Assembly: GCA_963575745.1 (NCBI GenBank)
Contig: CAUYUJ010014354.1
Span: 1 to 62,000 of the forward strand
Length of the DNA: 62,000 bases
Source: Prorocentrum cordatum
Lineage: Eukaryota; Sar; Dinophyceae; Prorocentrales; Prorocentraceae
Direction: 5' to 3'
The notes beneath the pieces were generated by a model. It had not been told where the DNA came from and did not search any database. It saw nothing but the letters and a program-made list of their open reading frames with translations. A program made the translations under genes and the position numbers. Of this stretch, positions 19,564 through 29,955 are shown in pieces. The number at the start of each line of letters is the position of its first letter. Positions within the stretch are counted from its first letter, which is position 1.

Positions 19564-21517
19564 CGATGCAGAAATTCAACTCACGCACGCACCGCAAGCA
19601 CTCCATGGCGTTCCGCTGGAGGACGAGGAGGCCCAATGGACTACAAGACCACCACCTCCACGCAATCGGCCTGTACCTGGCGTTCTTGATAGCGCCATCC
19701 TCGGCTGCATTCCCACTGGGAGGCTGGATGTCCGCCTCGTCGCCGCTGACGTCGTCGCAGATCGCTGGCAAGCCCGCCTGCGCCTGGCGCTGCCGCCCCC
19801 GCATATAAAGCGCTGAAGTGCCACCCCGCCCCGCGGGCAAAGGACCGACTTTGTGCCCGTGCGCCAACATGTATCGCCTGAAAGCGTGTGAAAACACTCG
19901 ATGGCAAGCCTCGCCGATAGCAGTCTCGTCCGTTGCGACCTCCCCGCGGCACCACTTGGCCCCCTGGTACCGCGTCGGCGCATGCGGCGCCAATGCCGTA
20001 GCCAAACCAGACGCCAGCACGTGGACAATGGAGCTCCTGTCGGCCTCATCGACGTTGCCGTCCGTGATGTGGTAGTGAGCGTGCTTGTGGTCCCTCCAGT
20101 CGCCGTTGGGTAAGCTGGCCAGCAGGAGCTTGCTCACCATGTTCGCACGTTCGGTCGTGCTGCAAAAAGTTCTCAAAACAAGTTGCCTGTGGATTGTCGA
20201 AGCCTCGTCGCACGCACCCTGTATGATCAAGCACCGTTCATCGACGTCGTCGTATATGCACTTCTGCAAGCACATCATATCCCCTGTCATCTGGAAGCTG
20301 AGCTGGTGATTCAACATGCCCCGCAAGCTCGGTTCCAACAGCGCCATTGTCTTCTTGTACCCTGTCGCGATCAAGTGGCTCCCGCAACACTCCCTGTGGC
20401 GAGCCCACCCCCGTTGTTGGCCTATGATCCGCTCGGCCTTCTCGTTCGTAGACTCGCCATCCGTCATCGCATACCGTGCTTCGGCCAAGAACCTGTCCGA
20501 AAAAACGCTCGCCCCAGACGCTCTGATCTGCGAGAGCGCCACTGCCTCGCCAGTCCCCCTCTCCAGCAAGCCGAGGCAGGGGGCCTTAGAGTAGCAAATG
20601 ATCGTGAGCTCGCCGTCCGCCATCGTCGCCAGCATGCTGTACTTGAGCCTCGTCTGCATCGTCTTGCAAACGCCAGTGAACGATGGAACTTGGATGGCGG
20701 CCTGCACCCTCCTCGACAGCGCTATGGCCGCATTGTTCACGTCACGCCTGGAGTCCACGTCGTCCACTGCAACTCTGTAGCCGAGGATGGGCGCCTTGCC
20801 ATTCAGAGTTGCTTCGAAATCAGCTGAGTCATAGCATGCGATCTCCGCGTACTGGCGCAGGCAGTGCTGAGGCACGCTGAGCACGATCGCGCGCTCAAGC
20901 GCCGTCTGCGCGAGCATGTCGTTCACTACCGTCGACGCGCCCAGCACCCTGACGCAGCGCGATGCCTTACACTGGTCCAAGCCCCAATGCTGGTTCCGTA
21001 CGGCATTCGATTGTAAACGATGCTGGCTGGCGGAGGACAAGAGAGATGCTGCAACTGTCACCATGCTCATGTCCATGGAAGCCTCATCGCATAGTTGGCT
21101 CAAGCGCCGAGCGGCATCCAAGTTCTCAACTAAAGACGTCACCGACATGAAGCCACCGAACCTGTGCGGCAATATCGTCACGAGGCCACTGTCGCCGCGG
21201 GCCACGACCGCCTGGGCGCGCAGGGAGTCGAGCTGCAGATGCTGGGCCTGCGGGCCCAGGTCCACCTGCAGCTGCTGGGCCTGCGGGTCCAGCGCCACCA
21301 ATGGCAGGGGCTCATTGCGGGGCCTGCCCCTGCGCCTGGGCGGCGGCGCAGCCTCGCCCGCGGCCGCTGGGCCCACGGCCGCGGCCGCAGGGCCCGCTGC
21401 CACGGCTGGCGCGGCCAAGGGCGCGAGGTCCCCCCACGCGGCCGCCCGCGGCCGACGGCGCAGCAGCGGGGCCGCGAGCTGCGACCGGTCGCCCCAGCCG
21501 CCGCCGTCGGCAGCCAT
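19361..21517 (-). CDS. N-terminal part of a dinoflagellate multicopy transposase-like protein (718 aa)
   Basis: This is the longest convincing ORF outside the retrotransposon. Residues 1-105 are Ala/Pro/Arg-rich with PPPRRRGRPRNEP, an AT-hook-like basic motif. From residue 118 a globular protein follows: helices through about 235, YRVAVDDVDSRRDVNNAAI near 255, a TDGESTNEKAERI segment near 365, and WARHRECCGSHLIATGYKKT near 380, where C and H residues resemble the catalytic-core region of a family repeated in Symbiodinium genomes. Later KHAHYHITDGNV and MRGRQRQAQAGL follow. The acidic DD/DGES positions would fit a DDE-type transposase, but I cannot assign a superfamily. The frame is lost after about residue 706 at the A6 run described for the middle part. 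The start at 21517 is the first ATG after an upstream purine-rich stretch. Confidence 0.6.
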   Translation of the reverse strand: MAADGGGWGDRSQLAAPLLRRRPRAAAWGDLAPLAAPAVAAGPAAAAVGPAAAGEAAPPPRRRGRPRNEPLPLVALDPQAQQLQVDLGPQAQHLQLDSLRAQAVVARGDSGLVTILPHRFGGFMSVTSLVENLDAARRLSQLCDEASMDMSMVTVAASLLSSASQHRLQSNAVRNQHWGLDQCKASRCVRVLGASTVVNDMLAQTALERAIVLSVPQHCLRQYAEIACYDSADFEATLNGKAPILGYRVAVDDVDSRRDVNNAAIALSRRVQAAIQVPSFTGVCKTMQTRLKYSMLATMADGELTIICYSKAPCLGLLERGTGEAVALSQIRASGASVFSDRFLAEARYAMTDGESTNEKAERIIGQQRGWARHRECCGSHLIATGYKKTMALLEPSLRGMLNHQLSFQMTGDMMCLQKCIYDDVDERCLIIQGACDEASTIHRQLVLRTFCSTTERANMVSKLLLASLPNGDWRDHKHAHYHITDGNVDEADRSSIVHVLASGLATALAPHAPTRYQGAKWCRGEVATDETAIGEACHRVFSHAFRRYMLAHGHKVGPLPAGRGGTSALYMRGRQRQAQAGLPAICDDVSGDEADIQPPSGNAAEDGAIKNARYRPIAWRWWSCSPLGLLVLQRNAMECLRCVRELNFCIDGPTFERRETAKAARSIQAGSMDLLARDFAPLVLARGDVEAPCYDRLERLFYSWADVDARARGLQQR

Positions 21518-21529
21518 GACGTCCTAAGG

Positions 21530-22554
21530 GCAGCCCGAAAAAAAAAACACATCATCTGTTTCACCAACTCCTCCTCCTCCTCCTCCTCCGAACCTCCATG
21601 CACCCCTACGGAGGGAGGGGTGGGGTGATGGAGGGGTCTTTAGCGGCTGAGACCCCTCTCATCACGCAACTCCCCCCCCCGCGTTCCCGCCGCGCTGCGG
21701 TGAGGGCCGCGCAGCAGGGGCCAACGAGGGGGCGGAGGGAGAGGAGGGGGAGGGGGAGGAGCAGGAGGAACGCGGAGGAGGAGGATGAGGAGGAGGAGGG
21801 TGGGGGGGGATGAGCGCCGACGACGGAGGACGACGACGACCTCCACGGGGACGTCGCCGCTCGGGCCCCGAAACGACGAGGAGCAGGCCCCGAAACGACG
21901 GGGAGCAGGCCCCAACGACGGGGAGCAGGCCCACCGCCCCCCCGCGCCTTGCCTTCCTCGTCCTACCCCGCCGGCCCGCCCGACATGTCCGTTCCCCGCC
22001 CTCCACCCGCGCTTCCCCTCCTCACGGTCCTCGGCCGCGAGGGGGGCGGGCGGCGGCGCCGCCGCCCCCTGGGGCCCGAAAGCCCTGAAAGCCAAACGGC
22101 CGCCGCGGGCCGGCGGCGAGCGGCGGCAGGAAGTCCAGCGGGGGCCCCGAGAGCGGGGTCGGAGGGAAGGGAAGGGGGGGGCAAAAAGGGCAAAGGAGAA
22201 GGGGAAGGAGGACGGACGAGGACGAATTGGGATGACGAAAGCCCGAGAGATGATGTGGAGGCACGGACAAACGCTCACACCTACATCCTGGAGGTACACG
22301 TGGCACACCTGGCACACCTAACACACTTGGCCACATGTGCGCGGGCCCCCTGGTCATTTTTAAGATATCACCATGGAATAGTCACCCCTCCTGTTATTTA
22401 AGTTATCATAAGCCATATTTACACTTGTTTGCTTAAACATACTTTATCCCTTCTTAAACGCTACTTCTTTTGTTTTTGGTAGCCCCCGCCCTGTAGGGAT
22501 GTTAGAATCGTTAAATCTACTCCAACGCGCGGCGCGTGGCGGGCCCTCACCACG
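21530..22554. other. GC-rich then AT-rich spacer, no gene seen
   Basis: It begins with an A10 run and TCC microsatellite (21540-21590), then GGAGG-rich low complexity to about 21810, CGACGGGGAGCAGGCCC short repeats at 21880-21935, Pro/Gly-rich open frames that look compositional, GGCACACCT repeats at 22298-22330, and an AT-rich stretch at 22350-22490 that could be intergenic. Confidence 0.4.
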
Positions 22555-23592
22555 CTAGCAGCCCGCAAAATCGCGGTTAGTTTTGGGGTGGTGGCCGACG
22601 CGCATGTGAAGAAGGTTGCGCCTGCCATAGTGATCACTGCGGATCCCTGAACAGGGCGCGCAGAGCTTCCTAGAACATACACGCTCAGAGAAGCCGCCGC
22701 ATACGGTGCAGATGTCAACGCTGCGATAGCGGGCCATCACGCGGCTGCTGTGGTACCCGAGCGCGCCAGCTGCGAGGGGCAAGATCCGGCGGAAGTGCGG
22801 TGCGATCCACGGCGCGGTGGCTGGCCAGCCGAATTCGTTGGCCTCAGACCCCTCGGGCACCTCCAAGGCTTGCCCCGCTGGTGCCGGTGGAGGCAGCCCA
22901 GGCTGCCCAGGCTGCACAGCGACAGGAGGAGGCTGCACAGCGGCAGCGACAGGAAGTGCTGGGGGTGGGAGTGGGAGTGCGGCCCCTGCGCCACCCGGAG
23001 CTGCAGCGGCGCCCACAGGGCCTGCGGCCGCAGCGCCACCACCACCAGCTGCTGGCACATGAACCGCATGCTGGAACACGGCGGCGGCCCCCGGGGCGCG
23101 CTGGTCGTCGCCGCCGCCGCCCACCGCGACTCCATCTCCATTGATGGTCGCACCGCCCACCACGACTCCATCTCCATTGATGGTCACACGAAGCTGGAGC
23201 TGGATGTGAATCGTCGTCGACGGCCCAGATGCTGCCATCGCGGCCATCGCGGCGAGCGTCGACGCCACGTCGACGCCTGAGTCCGAGGCGGGGGGGGGGG
23301 TCGCCTGCTCAGGCTGAGGAGGAGTACAGCCGAAACACTGGACCTTCGCACTGCAGACGGCTGAGGCTGAGGCAACGACGCCGACGGACGGTGACGACGA
23401 CGACGGGTCACGGGCCATGGGCCGCCGGCCGCGGGGGAGACCGTCGGACCGTCGGGGGGGCGCCGCGCGATGACTCATCTGCGAGGGCCCTCCGTCGGGA
23501 GGCCCCTCGATCACTCGGCCCTCCCGACGGGAGTCGACAGCCAGGCCCAGAGAATCCGATCGTATGTTAGAGCTCCAATGGAGCTCTAACAT
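22555..23592 (-). CDS. Ala/Pro-rich protein with C-terminal Cys cluster (345 aa)
   Basis: The middle (about residues 95-255) is Ala/Pro/Gly low complexity with a short internal duplication (TINGDGVVVGG / TINGDGVAVGG). The C-terminal 60 residues are of ordinary composition and carry DICTVCGGFSERVCSRKLCAPC at about 292-313 (C-x2-C, C-x4-C-x2-C) followed by HMRVGHHPK, a plausible zinc-binding module. Family unknown. The first ~12 codons (MLELHWSSNI) are translated from satellite A, so the true start is probably a later Met such as MSHRAAPP or MARDPSS, or an upstream exon. Confidence 0.5.
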   Translation of the reverse strand: MLELHWSSNIRSDSLGLAVDSRREGRVIEGPPDGGPSQMSHRAAPPRRSDGLPRGRRPMARDPSSSSPSVGVVASASAVCSAKVQCFGCTPPQPEQATPPPASDSGVDVASTLAAMAAMAASGPSTTIHIQLQLRVTINGDGVVVGGATINGDGVAVGGGGDDQRAPGAAAVFQHAVHVPAAGGGGAAAAGPVGAAAAPGGAGAALPLPPPALPVAAAVQPPPVAVQPGQPGLPPPAPAGQALEVPEGSEANEFGWPATAPWIAPHFRRILPLAAGALGYHSSRVMARYRSVDICTVCGGFSERVCSRKLCAPCSGIRSDHYGRRNLLHMRVGHHPKTNRDFAGC

Positions 23593-25437
23593 CGTATGTT
23601 AGATTATGTTAGAGCTCCCTGGGAGCTCTAACATCGCATGATAGAGCTCCGTGGGAGCTCTGAGGCGGCGGCGGCGGCGGCGGGTAGGTTAGAGCTACCA
23701 GGGAGCTCTAACATAGCATGTTAGAGCTCCCAGGGAGCTCTAACATGCTATGTTAGAGCTCCCACGTTCGAGCTCCCAGGGAGCTCTAAAATACCGAGCT
23801 CCAACGGAGCATTAACATAGCATGTTAAAGCTCAGTTGGAGCTCCCTGGGAGCTCTAGCATGGTATGTTAGAGCTCCGTGGGAGCTCTAACATGGTTTGT
23901 TAGAGCTCCAACTGAGCTCTAACATAGCATGTTCGAGTATGTTAGAGCTCCCTGGGAACTCTAGCATGGTATGTTAGAGCTCCGTGGGAGCTCTAACATG
24001 GCATGTTAGAGCTCCCAGGGAGTTCTAACATGGCATGTTAGCCTTGAGCTCTGACATAGGACATTAGAGATCCCTTGGAGCTCGATCATGGCATGTTGGA
24101 TTATGTTAGAACTCCCTGGGAGCTCTAACATCGTATGTTAGAGCTCCGTGGGAGCTCTGAGGCGGCGGCGGCCGTGCGGGTAAGGTTAGGCTCCCATGTT
24201 AGGAGCTCCCTGGAAGCTCTAACATACCGAGCCCAAACGGAAGCTTTTAACATATCATTTTAGAGCTCCCTGGGAAGCTCCCTGTGAGCCCTCACCATGG
24301 TATTGCTAGAGCTCCCTGGGAGCTCTAACATCGTAATGTAGTCGATTTATGATTAGAGCCCTGGGAAGCTCTAACATCGCACATCGTATGTTAGGACTCA
24401 CTGGGAGCTTTGAGGCGGCGGCGGCGGCGGCGGCGGGTAGGTTTAGAGCTACCAGGGAGCTCTAGTACATTGCATGTGTTACCGAAGCTTCCCTGGAGCT
24501 CTAAAAATACAGACTCTCCAGCGGAAGCGTTTAACATAACATTTAGAGCCTCAGTGGGAGCTCCCTGGGAGCTCCAACATGGCAATGTTAGGCTCCGTGG
24601 GAGCTCTAACATGGCTTGTTAGAGCTCCAATGGAGCTCGAACATAGCATGTGCCAGTATGTTAGAGCTCCAATGGGAGCTCTAACATGGTAGGTTAGAGC
24701 TCCGTGGGAGCTCTAACATGGCATGTTAGAGCTCCCAGGGAGTTCTAACAAGGTATGTTAGCCTTGAGCTCTAACATAAGATAGAGATCCCTTGGGGCTC
24801 TATCGTGGCATGTTGGATTATGTTAGCGCTCCCTGGGAGCTCTAACATCGTATGTTAGAGCTCCGTGGGAGCTCTGAGGCGGCGGCGGCGGCGGGCAGGT
24901 TAGAGCTCCCATGTTAGAGCTCCCTGGGAGCTCTAACATACCGAGCTCCAACGGAGCTTTTACATATCATGTTAGAGCTCCCAGGGAGCTCCCTGGGAGC
25001 TCTAACATGGTAGGTTAGAGCCCCGCGGGAGCTCAAACATGCTCTAGCATGCTATTGTAGAGCTCCCAGGGAGCTCTAACATCGCATGTTAGAGCTCCAA
25101 CAGAACTCGAACATAGCATGTTCGAGTATGTTAGAGCTCCCTGGGAGCTCTAACATGGCATATTAGAGCTCCGTTGGGAGCTCGAACATGGCACGTTAGA
25201 GCTCCCAGTGAGTTCTAACATGGCATGTTAGCCTTGAGCTCTAACATAGGATGTTGTTAGATCCCGTGGAGATCTATCATGGCGCGTTAGAGCCCCCATG
25301 GAACTCTAACATGCTATGTAAGAGCTCCTTGGGAGCTCTAACGTGTTACGCTAGATTTCGATGTGAGGGTTGTGAACTCTAACATGCTATGTTAGAGCTC
25401 GATGGGGGCTCTAGCGTAGCACGTTAGAGCTCCCATC
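23562..25437. repeat. Satellite A array 1 (palindromic, ~32-bp unit)
   Basis: Units of about 32 bp, each a near-perfect palindrome such as TGTTAGAGCTCC followed by GGAGCTCTAACA and joined by TGGTA or TAGCA. Dozens of copies with many indels. GGC trinucleotide tracts followed by GGTAGGTTAGAG recur at about 23653, 24163, 24410 and 24876, hinting at a higher-order unit of a few hundred bases. Confidence 0.95.
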
Positions 25438-26062
25438 GGGCCGCCCACCCCGCCGTTGTCGTCGTCGTCGTCGTCGTCATCGTCGTCGTCGTCGTCCCAT
25501 CGGCCCCCCACCCCCCTCCTTTTAAAAGCACATCAGTAAGGAAACATGTCCGAACACTGCCGCACTCTCGCACGCGCCGTTGCCCTGTCCTCGACCTCGA
25601 GAACGAAGGCTTCCCCCTTGGAAGGCGGGGGCACAGGGGCGGGGCCCTGTCTTCGACCGCGGTGATACATGGGGGTGGGGCCCTGTCTTCGACCACGGTG
25701 AAACATGAATAGGGTGCGGCCCCCCCCGCCCTCGCGGGGCGGCCTTGCTCCCCGGGGCGTGGTCGGGGATCAGGGGCGGATGGGGATTCAGGGGCATCTG
25801 AATTAGAACTAGAAGGTGGGGAGGAGGAGGAGGAGGAGAAGGAGGAGGAGGAGGAAGGCTTCACCGCCCTCCACGCACCGCCGACTTTCATCATGCATCC
25901 GTCCCGTGCTGGCGAGCTCTTCGCTGAGGAAGTACCCACTCCTGGCAATATGAAGACACGCTGCTCGTTGAGCTCCGTAATGAGTGTTATGGCCAGCGAT
26001 TGAAGCATGGCCGCCGTGGTAACCAAGTTGGCGCCGCCCCCAACCGATATCCACTTCGCCAA
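25424..26062 (-). CDS. 212-aa ORF with a plausible N-terminal exon
   Basis: Residues 1-70 (MAKWISVGGGANLVTTAAML, LITELNEQRVFILPGVG) look like true protein, possibly an exon entered from CCCCCAG just upstream on the minus strand. After that the frame runs through a Ser tract (GGAGAA microsatellite at 25815-25860), two VEDRAPPP repeats, and a Thr tract from the GTC microsatellite at 25455-25495, ending inside satellite A. I consider only about 25850-26062 likely coding. Function unknown. Confidence 0.35.
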   Translation of the reverse strand: MAKWISVGGGANLVTTAAMLQSLAITLITELNEQRVFILPGVGTSSAKSSPARDGCMMKVGGAWRAVKPSSSSSFSSSSSSPPSSSNSDAPESPSAPDPRPRPGEQGRPARAGGAAPYSCFTVVEDRAPPPCITAVEDRAPPLCPRLPRGKPSFSRSRTGQRRVRECGSVRTCFLTDVLLKGGGWGADGTTTTTMTTTTTTTTAGWAARWEL

Positions 26063-26511
26063 CGCCTGGGGGAGATCGATTTATGGCCGTGAGCGCGGTA
26101 TACCGCGATTTCGCTCTTGCCACGGAGGTTCAAGACCTTCGGGGCCATCGGAAAGAAAGGCGACAGGCCCTCGATAGAGCAAACTCGCCAACAACTTCTC
26201 GAGCCAAGCGAGACTACGTACAATCAGATGGCGCGGGCCAGGAACCCGGAAGACCCCAGAGCGGTTGTGGATACTTCAGGCCAGGGTCAGGATGGGCATT
26301 GGAAGAGCCTACTGGGGGACCCAAGGATGAGCCAGCACAGGAAGGCCTCAGCATAATTGCGCGAGGCTGCTGCGAGAAGCCTGATGGGGACTGTGACAAG
26401 GGAATGCGGCGGCACGCCGCTGTGAGAAGACTTATACGACAACGCTACCCGTGTGAGAAGCTACTGCCGCAGGCAGCGGCCCGCGTGAGGTCTCTCGGCC
26501 ATCCTTCTTCG
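26063..26511. other. Complex sequence, coding strand undecided
   Basis: Both strands have open frames of 60-160 codons here; the plus frame from 26083 (LATEVQDLRGHRKERRQAL) and the minus frame from 26223 are equally plausible by eye. No family recognised. Confidence 0.3.
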
Positions 26512-26664
26512 TATGGTAGCTGGGTTTCTTATGGTAGGTTGGTTTCTTATGGTAGCTGGGTTTCTTAGGGTAGCTTGGCTTCTCATGGTAGTTTGGTCTC
26601 TTATGGTAGCTGGGTTTCTTATGGTAGAGCAGCCTCGCATGGTAGCTTGGTTTCTTTATCTGGC
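26512..26664. repeat. 18-bp tandem repeat
   Basis: About eight copies of TATGGTAGCTGGGTTTCT with small changes (TAGGTTGG, TAGTTTGG, TAGCTTGG). Confidence 0.9.
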
Positions 26665-26682
26665 ATCTGTCCTGACGTGTTC

Positions 26683-27005
26683 GAGCCCCCACGGAGCTCT
26701 AACATGCGATGTTAGAGCTCCCAGGGAGCTCTAACATGACATGTCAGAGCTCCCACGGAGCTCTAACATACGATGTTAGAGCTCCCAGGGAGCTCTAACC
26801 TAATCGATCATGCTATGTTATAGAGCTCCCTTGGAGCTCTAACATACGATGCCAGAGCCCCCAGGGAACTCTCACATCATCTAACATGCTATGTTAGAGC
26901 TCCCAGGGAACTCCAGCATAATCTAACAACATGCTATGACAGAGCTCCGTTGGAGCTCTAACATGTCATGTTACAGCTCCCTGGAGCTCTAACATCATCT
27001 AACCA
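26683..27005. repeat. Satellite A array 2
   Basis: Same palindromic GAGCTCC/GGAGCTC family as array 1, here joined by CATCATCTAACATGC linkers. Confidence 0.9.
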
Positions 27006-27011
27006 ACCTAC

Positions 27012-27115
27012 GGGCCTCAAGAAGAGATGACAGAAATTCTATCCCCCCACAGGGCCTCAAGAGAGATTGCCAGCAATTCCTCGCCCCTCAGGGCGTCAAG
27101 AGGAGATCCTAATCT
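27012..27115. repeat. ~40-bp repeat, three copies
   Basis: GGGCCTCAAGA…GAGAT…AATTC…CCCC units at about 27012, 27052 and 27091. Confidence 0.75.
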
Positions 27116-27189
27116 TCAACGCACTCATTGTTCAGTCCTACTAGATGCAGAACCCCATAAATCTGTTATTATTTCGAATTCGCTGGCCC

Positions 27190-28165
27190 GCTGCACGGGC
27201 GCACCGCGCGAGCGCGGCGAAGGAGCCAGCACGCGAGCCAGGCTGCGCGCCTCCGGCATCGGCTACCAAACGCCCATGCGAGGTCACTTGTCCTGCTGCT
27301 GAGCTCACTGGTCCTGCTGCCTGTCCTGCTGCTTGATCTCCTCCACGTTCTGATCGAGCTCCTCGACTTTCTTCTGCAGGTCCTGGAGCGCCTGTCCCTG
27401 CGCCCGCAGGAGGTCCAGAATATGATCCATCTTCTCGGCCATGTCCTGTGCCATGAGGTCTGGGGCAGCGTTGGTCAGGAAATTGAGCATCGAGGTGATC
27501 ACGGTGGTTAGCCCGTCCTGCTGCTGCTGCTGCGTAAGCATATGCTGCCACTGCTGTGCTCCTGCTGTTGCAGCTCCTGCTGATGCAGCTCCTGGTGACG
27601 CAGCTCGTGAGCTGTTCCAGCTTTTCCAGGTGTTCTCTCCTGCAGCTGTTCCAGCTTCTTGCTGGTGGCCTTCACTTTGCCATTGCCCTCTGCTCTCTCT
27701 GCCCTTGAGCTTGGGCTTCTTCGACGACCTCCAATCATCCGCTTCATCGTTTTTCCGCTTCGGGGCGTAGCTCGAGTGGGGCGCCACAGTGTTCATGATC
27801 TTAGAGCACCATGCGGCCTTCTCCTCATCAGAACCCTGTGGACAAGCATTATGCCATCAGAGATGCTTATTCTTTACATTATTGATGTGGTCCGCCGAAA
27901 TCTGGTGCGTCGGGGCTGTCCATTTCTCGCGCGGTAAACAAAACCACCAGGACCCCTTAGGTTCTCCACTCTTTTTCGAAACGTACCCGCGAACTTCTAG
28001 CCATGGCGCATCAATGGGTCCAGTGTCAGGGTCCATGATGACGGCTTCTGGACATGGGCCAGGCCTCCCTGCGCTGGCCCCCATTTCTGACATGGCAGCC
28101 TGCAGGCGCTGCAAGAAATGCCTTGAGCCGAGGTGCCTGCGCTACAGGAAAGCTGGGTGATCTGA
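27190..28165 (-). pseudogene. Dead copy of the duplicated Gln-rich gene
   Basis: This is the paralogue of 32090-33070 on the same strand. The two open pieces (27857-28114 and 27305-27796) line up end to end with the intact copy. Between them the codon that is TGG (Trp) in the intact copy is TGA here (plus 27857-27859). A second lesion near 28060 shifts the frame: after CSACRLPCQKWG the reading frame changes relative to the intact copy. The C-terminal part keeps the Q-rich linker and the coiled coil (ILDLLRAQGQALQDLQKKVE). Homology extends past the stop codon to about 27200 and ends upstream at GCTACAGGAAAGCTGGGTG. Confidence 0.7.
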
Positions 28166-28261
28166 TAAATGGAACCAGGAGGGGTCCAGGAGGTTATTCT
28201 GTGGGTTCCCGAGGGGCAGTGCGATTTGAGGGATCCCCCTTCGTTGATCGATTTCCCTCAC

Positions 28262-28664
28262 ATGGTAGAGCTCCCAGGGAGCTCTAACATGGCATGTTAG
28301 AGCCCCCCAGGGAGCTCTAACATTGTATTCTAAAGCTTCAGGGAGCTCGAACAAGCTATGTTAGGAACATAAGATGTTAGAGCTCCCGTGGAGCTCTAAC
28401 ATGCTATGTTAGAGCTCCCGTGGAACTCTACCATGGCATGCTAGATCTCCCATGGAGCTCTATCATGCTATGTTAGAGCTCCCACGGAGCTGTAACATAC
28501 GATGATAGAGCCCCCAGGGAGCTCTAACATACTCTAACATGATGTGTTAGAGCTCCGTGAGAAATCGAACATGCCATGTTCGAGCTCCCTGGGAGCTCTA
28601 ACATGCCATGTTAGGAGCCCCCTGGAGCTGTAACATACCATGTTCGAGCCCCCTGGGAACTCTA
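28262..28664. repeat. Satellite A array 3
   Basis: Palindromic GAGCTCC units as in array 1. It ends in a CCG tract (28669-28686) that borders satellite B. Confidence 0.9.
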
Positions 28665-28668
28665 ACCT

Positions 28669-29955
28669 GCCCGCCGCCGCCGCCGCCCCTTAACCGTTTT
28701 TACCAATCGATTGCGCAAAACGTTAAGACCCCACCCTCTCGCAAGGGGCCTTAACCGTTGCGCAATCGATTGTGAAACGGTCAGGCGCCTGACATACACT
28801 AAAAACTCCGCCGCCGCCGCCGGCCGCCGCCGCCGCCGCCGCCCCTTGACCGTTTCGCAACGATTGTGCAACGGCCTAAGGAACCCCCCTCTCGCCAGGG
28901 GGGATCCTTAACCGTATGCGCTATCGATTGTGAAACTGTTAAGCGCCGCCGGCCCGCCGCCGCCGCCCCTAAACCGCTTCACAATCGATGCCAAAACGGT
29001 CACAGGCCCCCCCCCCCCCTCGCCAGGGGGTGCGGCCTTTAACCGTCGCGCCAATGAATTTGTGAAAACGTTAAGCGCCGCAGACGCCGCCACCGCCGCC
29101 ACCGCTCCGTAACCGCCTAACCGTTTTTCACAATCGATTGCGCAACGGTTAAGGCTGCCCCCCTGGCGAGAGGAGGGGGTCTTAACCGTTGCGCGATCGA
29201 TCGGATCCTGGTTAAGACCCCCCTCTCCGAATAGGGGGTCTTAACCGGGGGGCCTTAACCGTTTCACAATCGATTGCGCAGCGGTTAAGGCCCCCCCCAT
29301 CTCGCCAGGGGGGGGCCTCAACCGTTGCGCGATCAATTGTGAAACGGTTAAGGCCCCCCCTGGCGAGAGGAGAGGGTCTTAACCATTGCGCGATCGATTG
29401 CGCAGCGGCGAAGGCCCCCCACCCCTCTCGCCCAGGGGGGGGGGGGGGGGGCCTTAGCCGTTCCGCAATCGATTGCGCAATCGATTGCGTAACGGTTAAG
29501 GGGGTTAAGCCCCCCCACGCCCCTGGCGAGAGAAAGGGTCTTAAACCGTTGCGCGATCAATCGAATCCTGGCTGAGGACCCCCCCCCCTCGCGATATTGT
29601 CTTAACCGTTTCCGAGCGAATCGATCGCGGCGCAAGACCCCCTACTTCGCCGGTCAAAGGCCCCCCCCGCCCCCCTGGGCCCAGGGGGGTGCCTTAAAAC
29701 AACGAAATAGGGGGTCTTAACGCCCGCGATCGATATCGCCGGAACCGGATAACCCCCTATTGCGAGAGGGGGGTCTTAACCAGGATTCGATCGATCGCGC
29801 GACGGTTAAGACCCCCTCCTCTCGCCAGGGTGGGGCCTTAACCGTTTCGCAATCGATTGCGCAACGGTTGAGGCCCCCTCCCTGGCGAGAGGGGGGGGGG
29901 CCTTAACCGTTGCGCATGTGAGACGGTTAAGGGGCGGCGGCGGCGGCGGCGGCGG
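28669..29955. repeat. Satellite B array (paired hairpins) bordered by CCG/CGG tracts
   Basis: Alternating palindromes: one centred on ATCGAT (CTTAACCGTT…CAATCGATTG…AACGGTTAAG) and one centred on TGGCGAGAGG or its complement within G/C runs. One full period is about 60-70 bp with heavy degeneration. The array starts after GCCGCCGCCGCC and ends before GGCGGCGGCGG, in opposite orientation, and is surrounded by satellite A on both sides. Confidence 0.95.

Noticed and set aside
21094-21103. TTGGCTCAAG, the 3' end of the dinoflagellate spliced leader
   Set aside because: Only ten bases match, and it lies inside a coding ORF, on the strand opposite to the gene; chance match.
21640-22401. ORFs of 100-225 aa on both strands
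   Set aside because: Arg/Pro/Gly composition from GC-rich tracts; no preferred frame.
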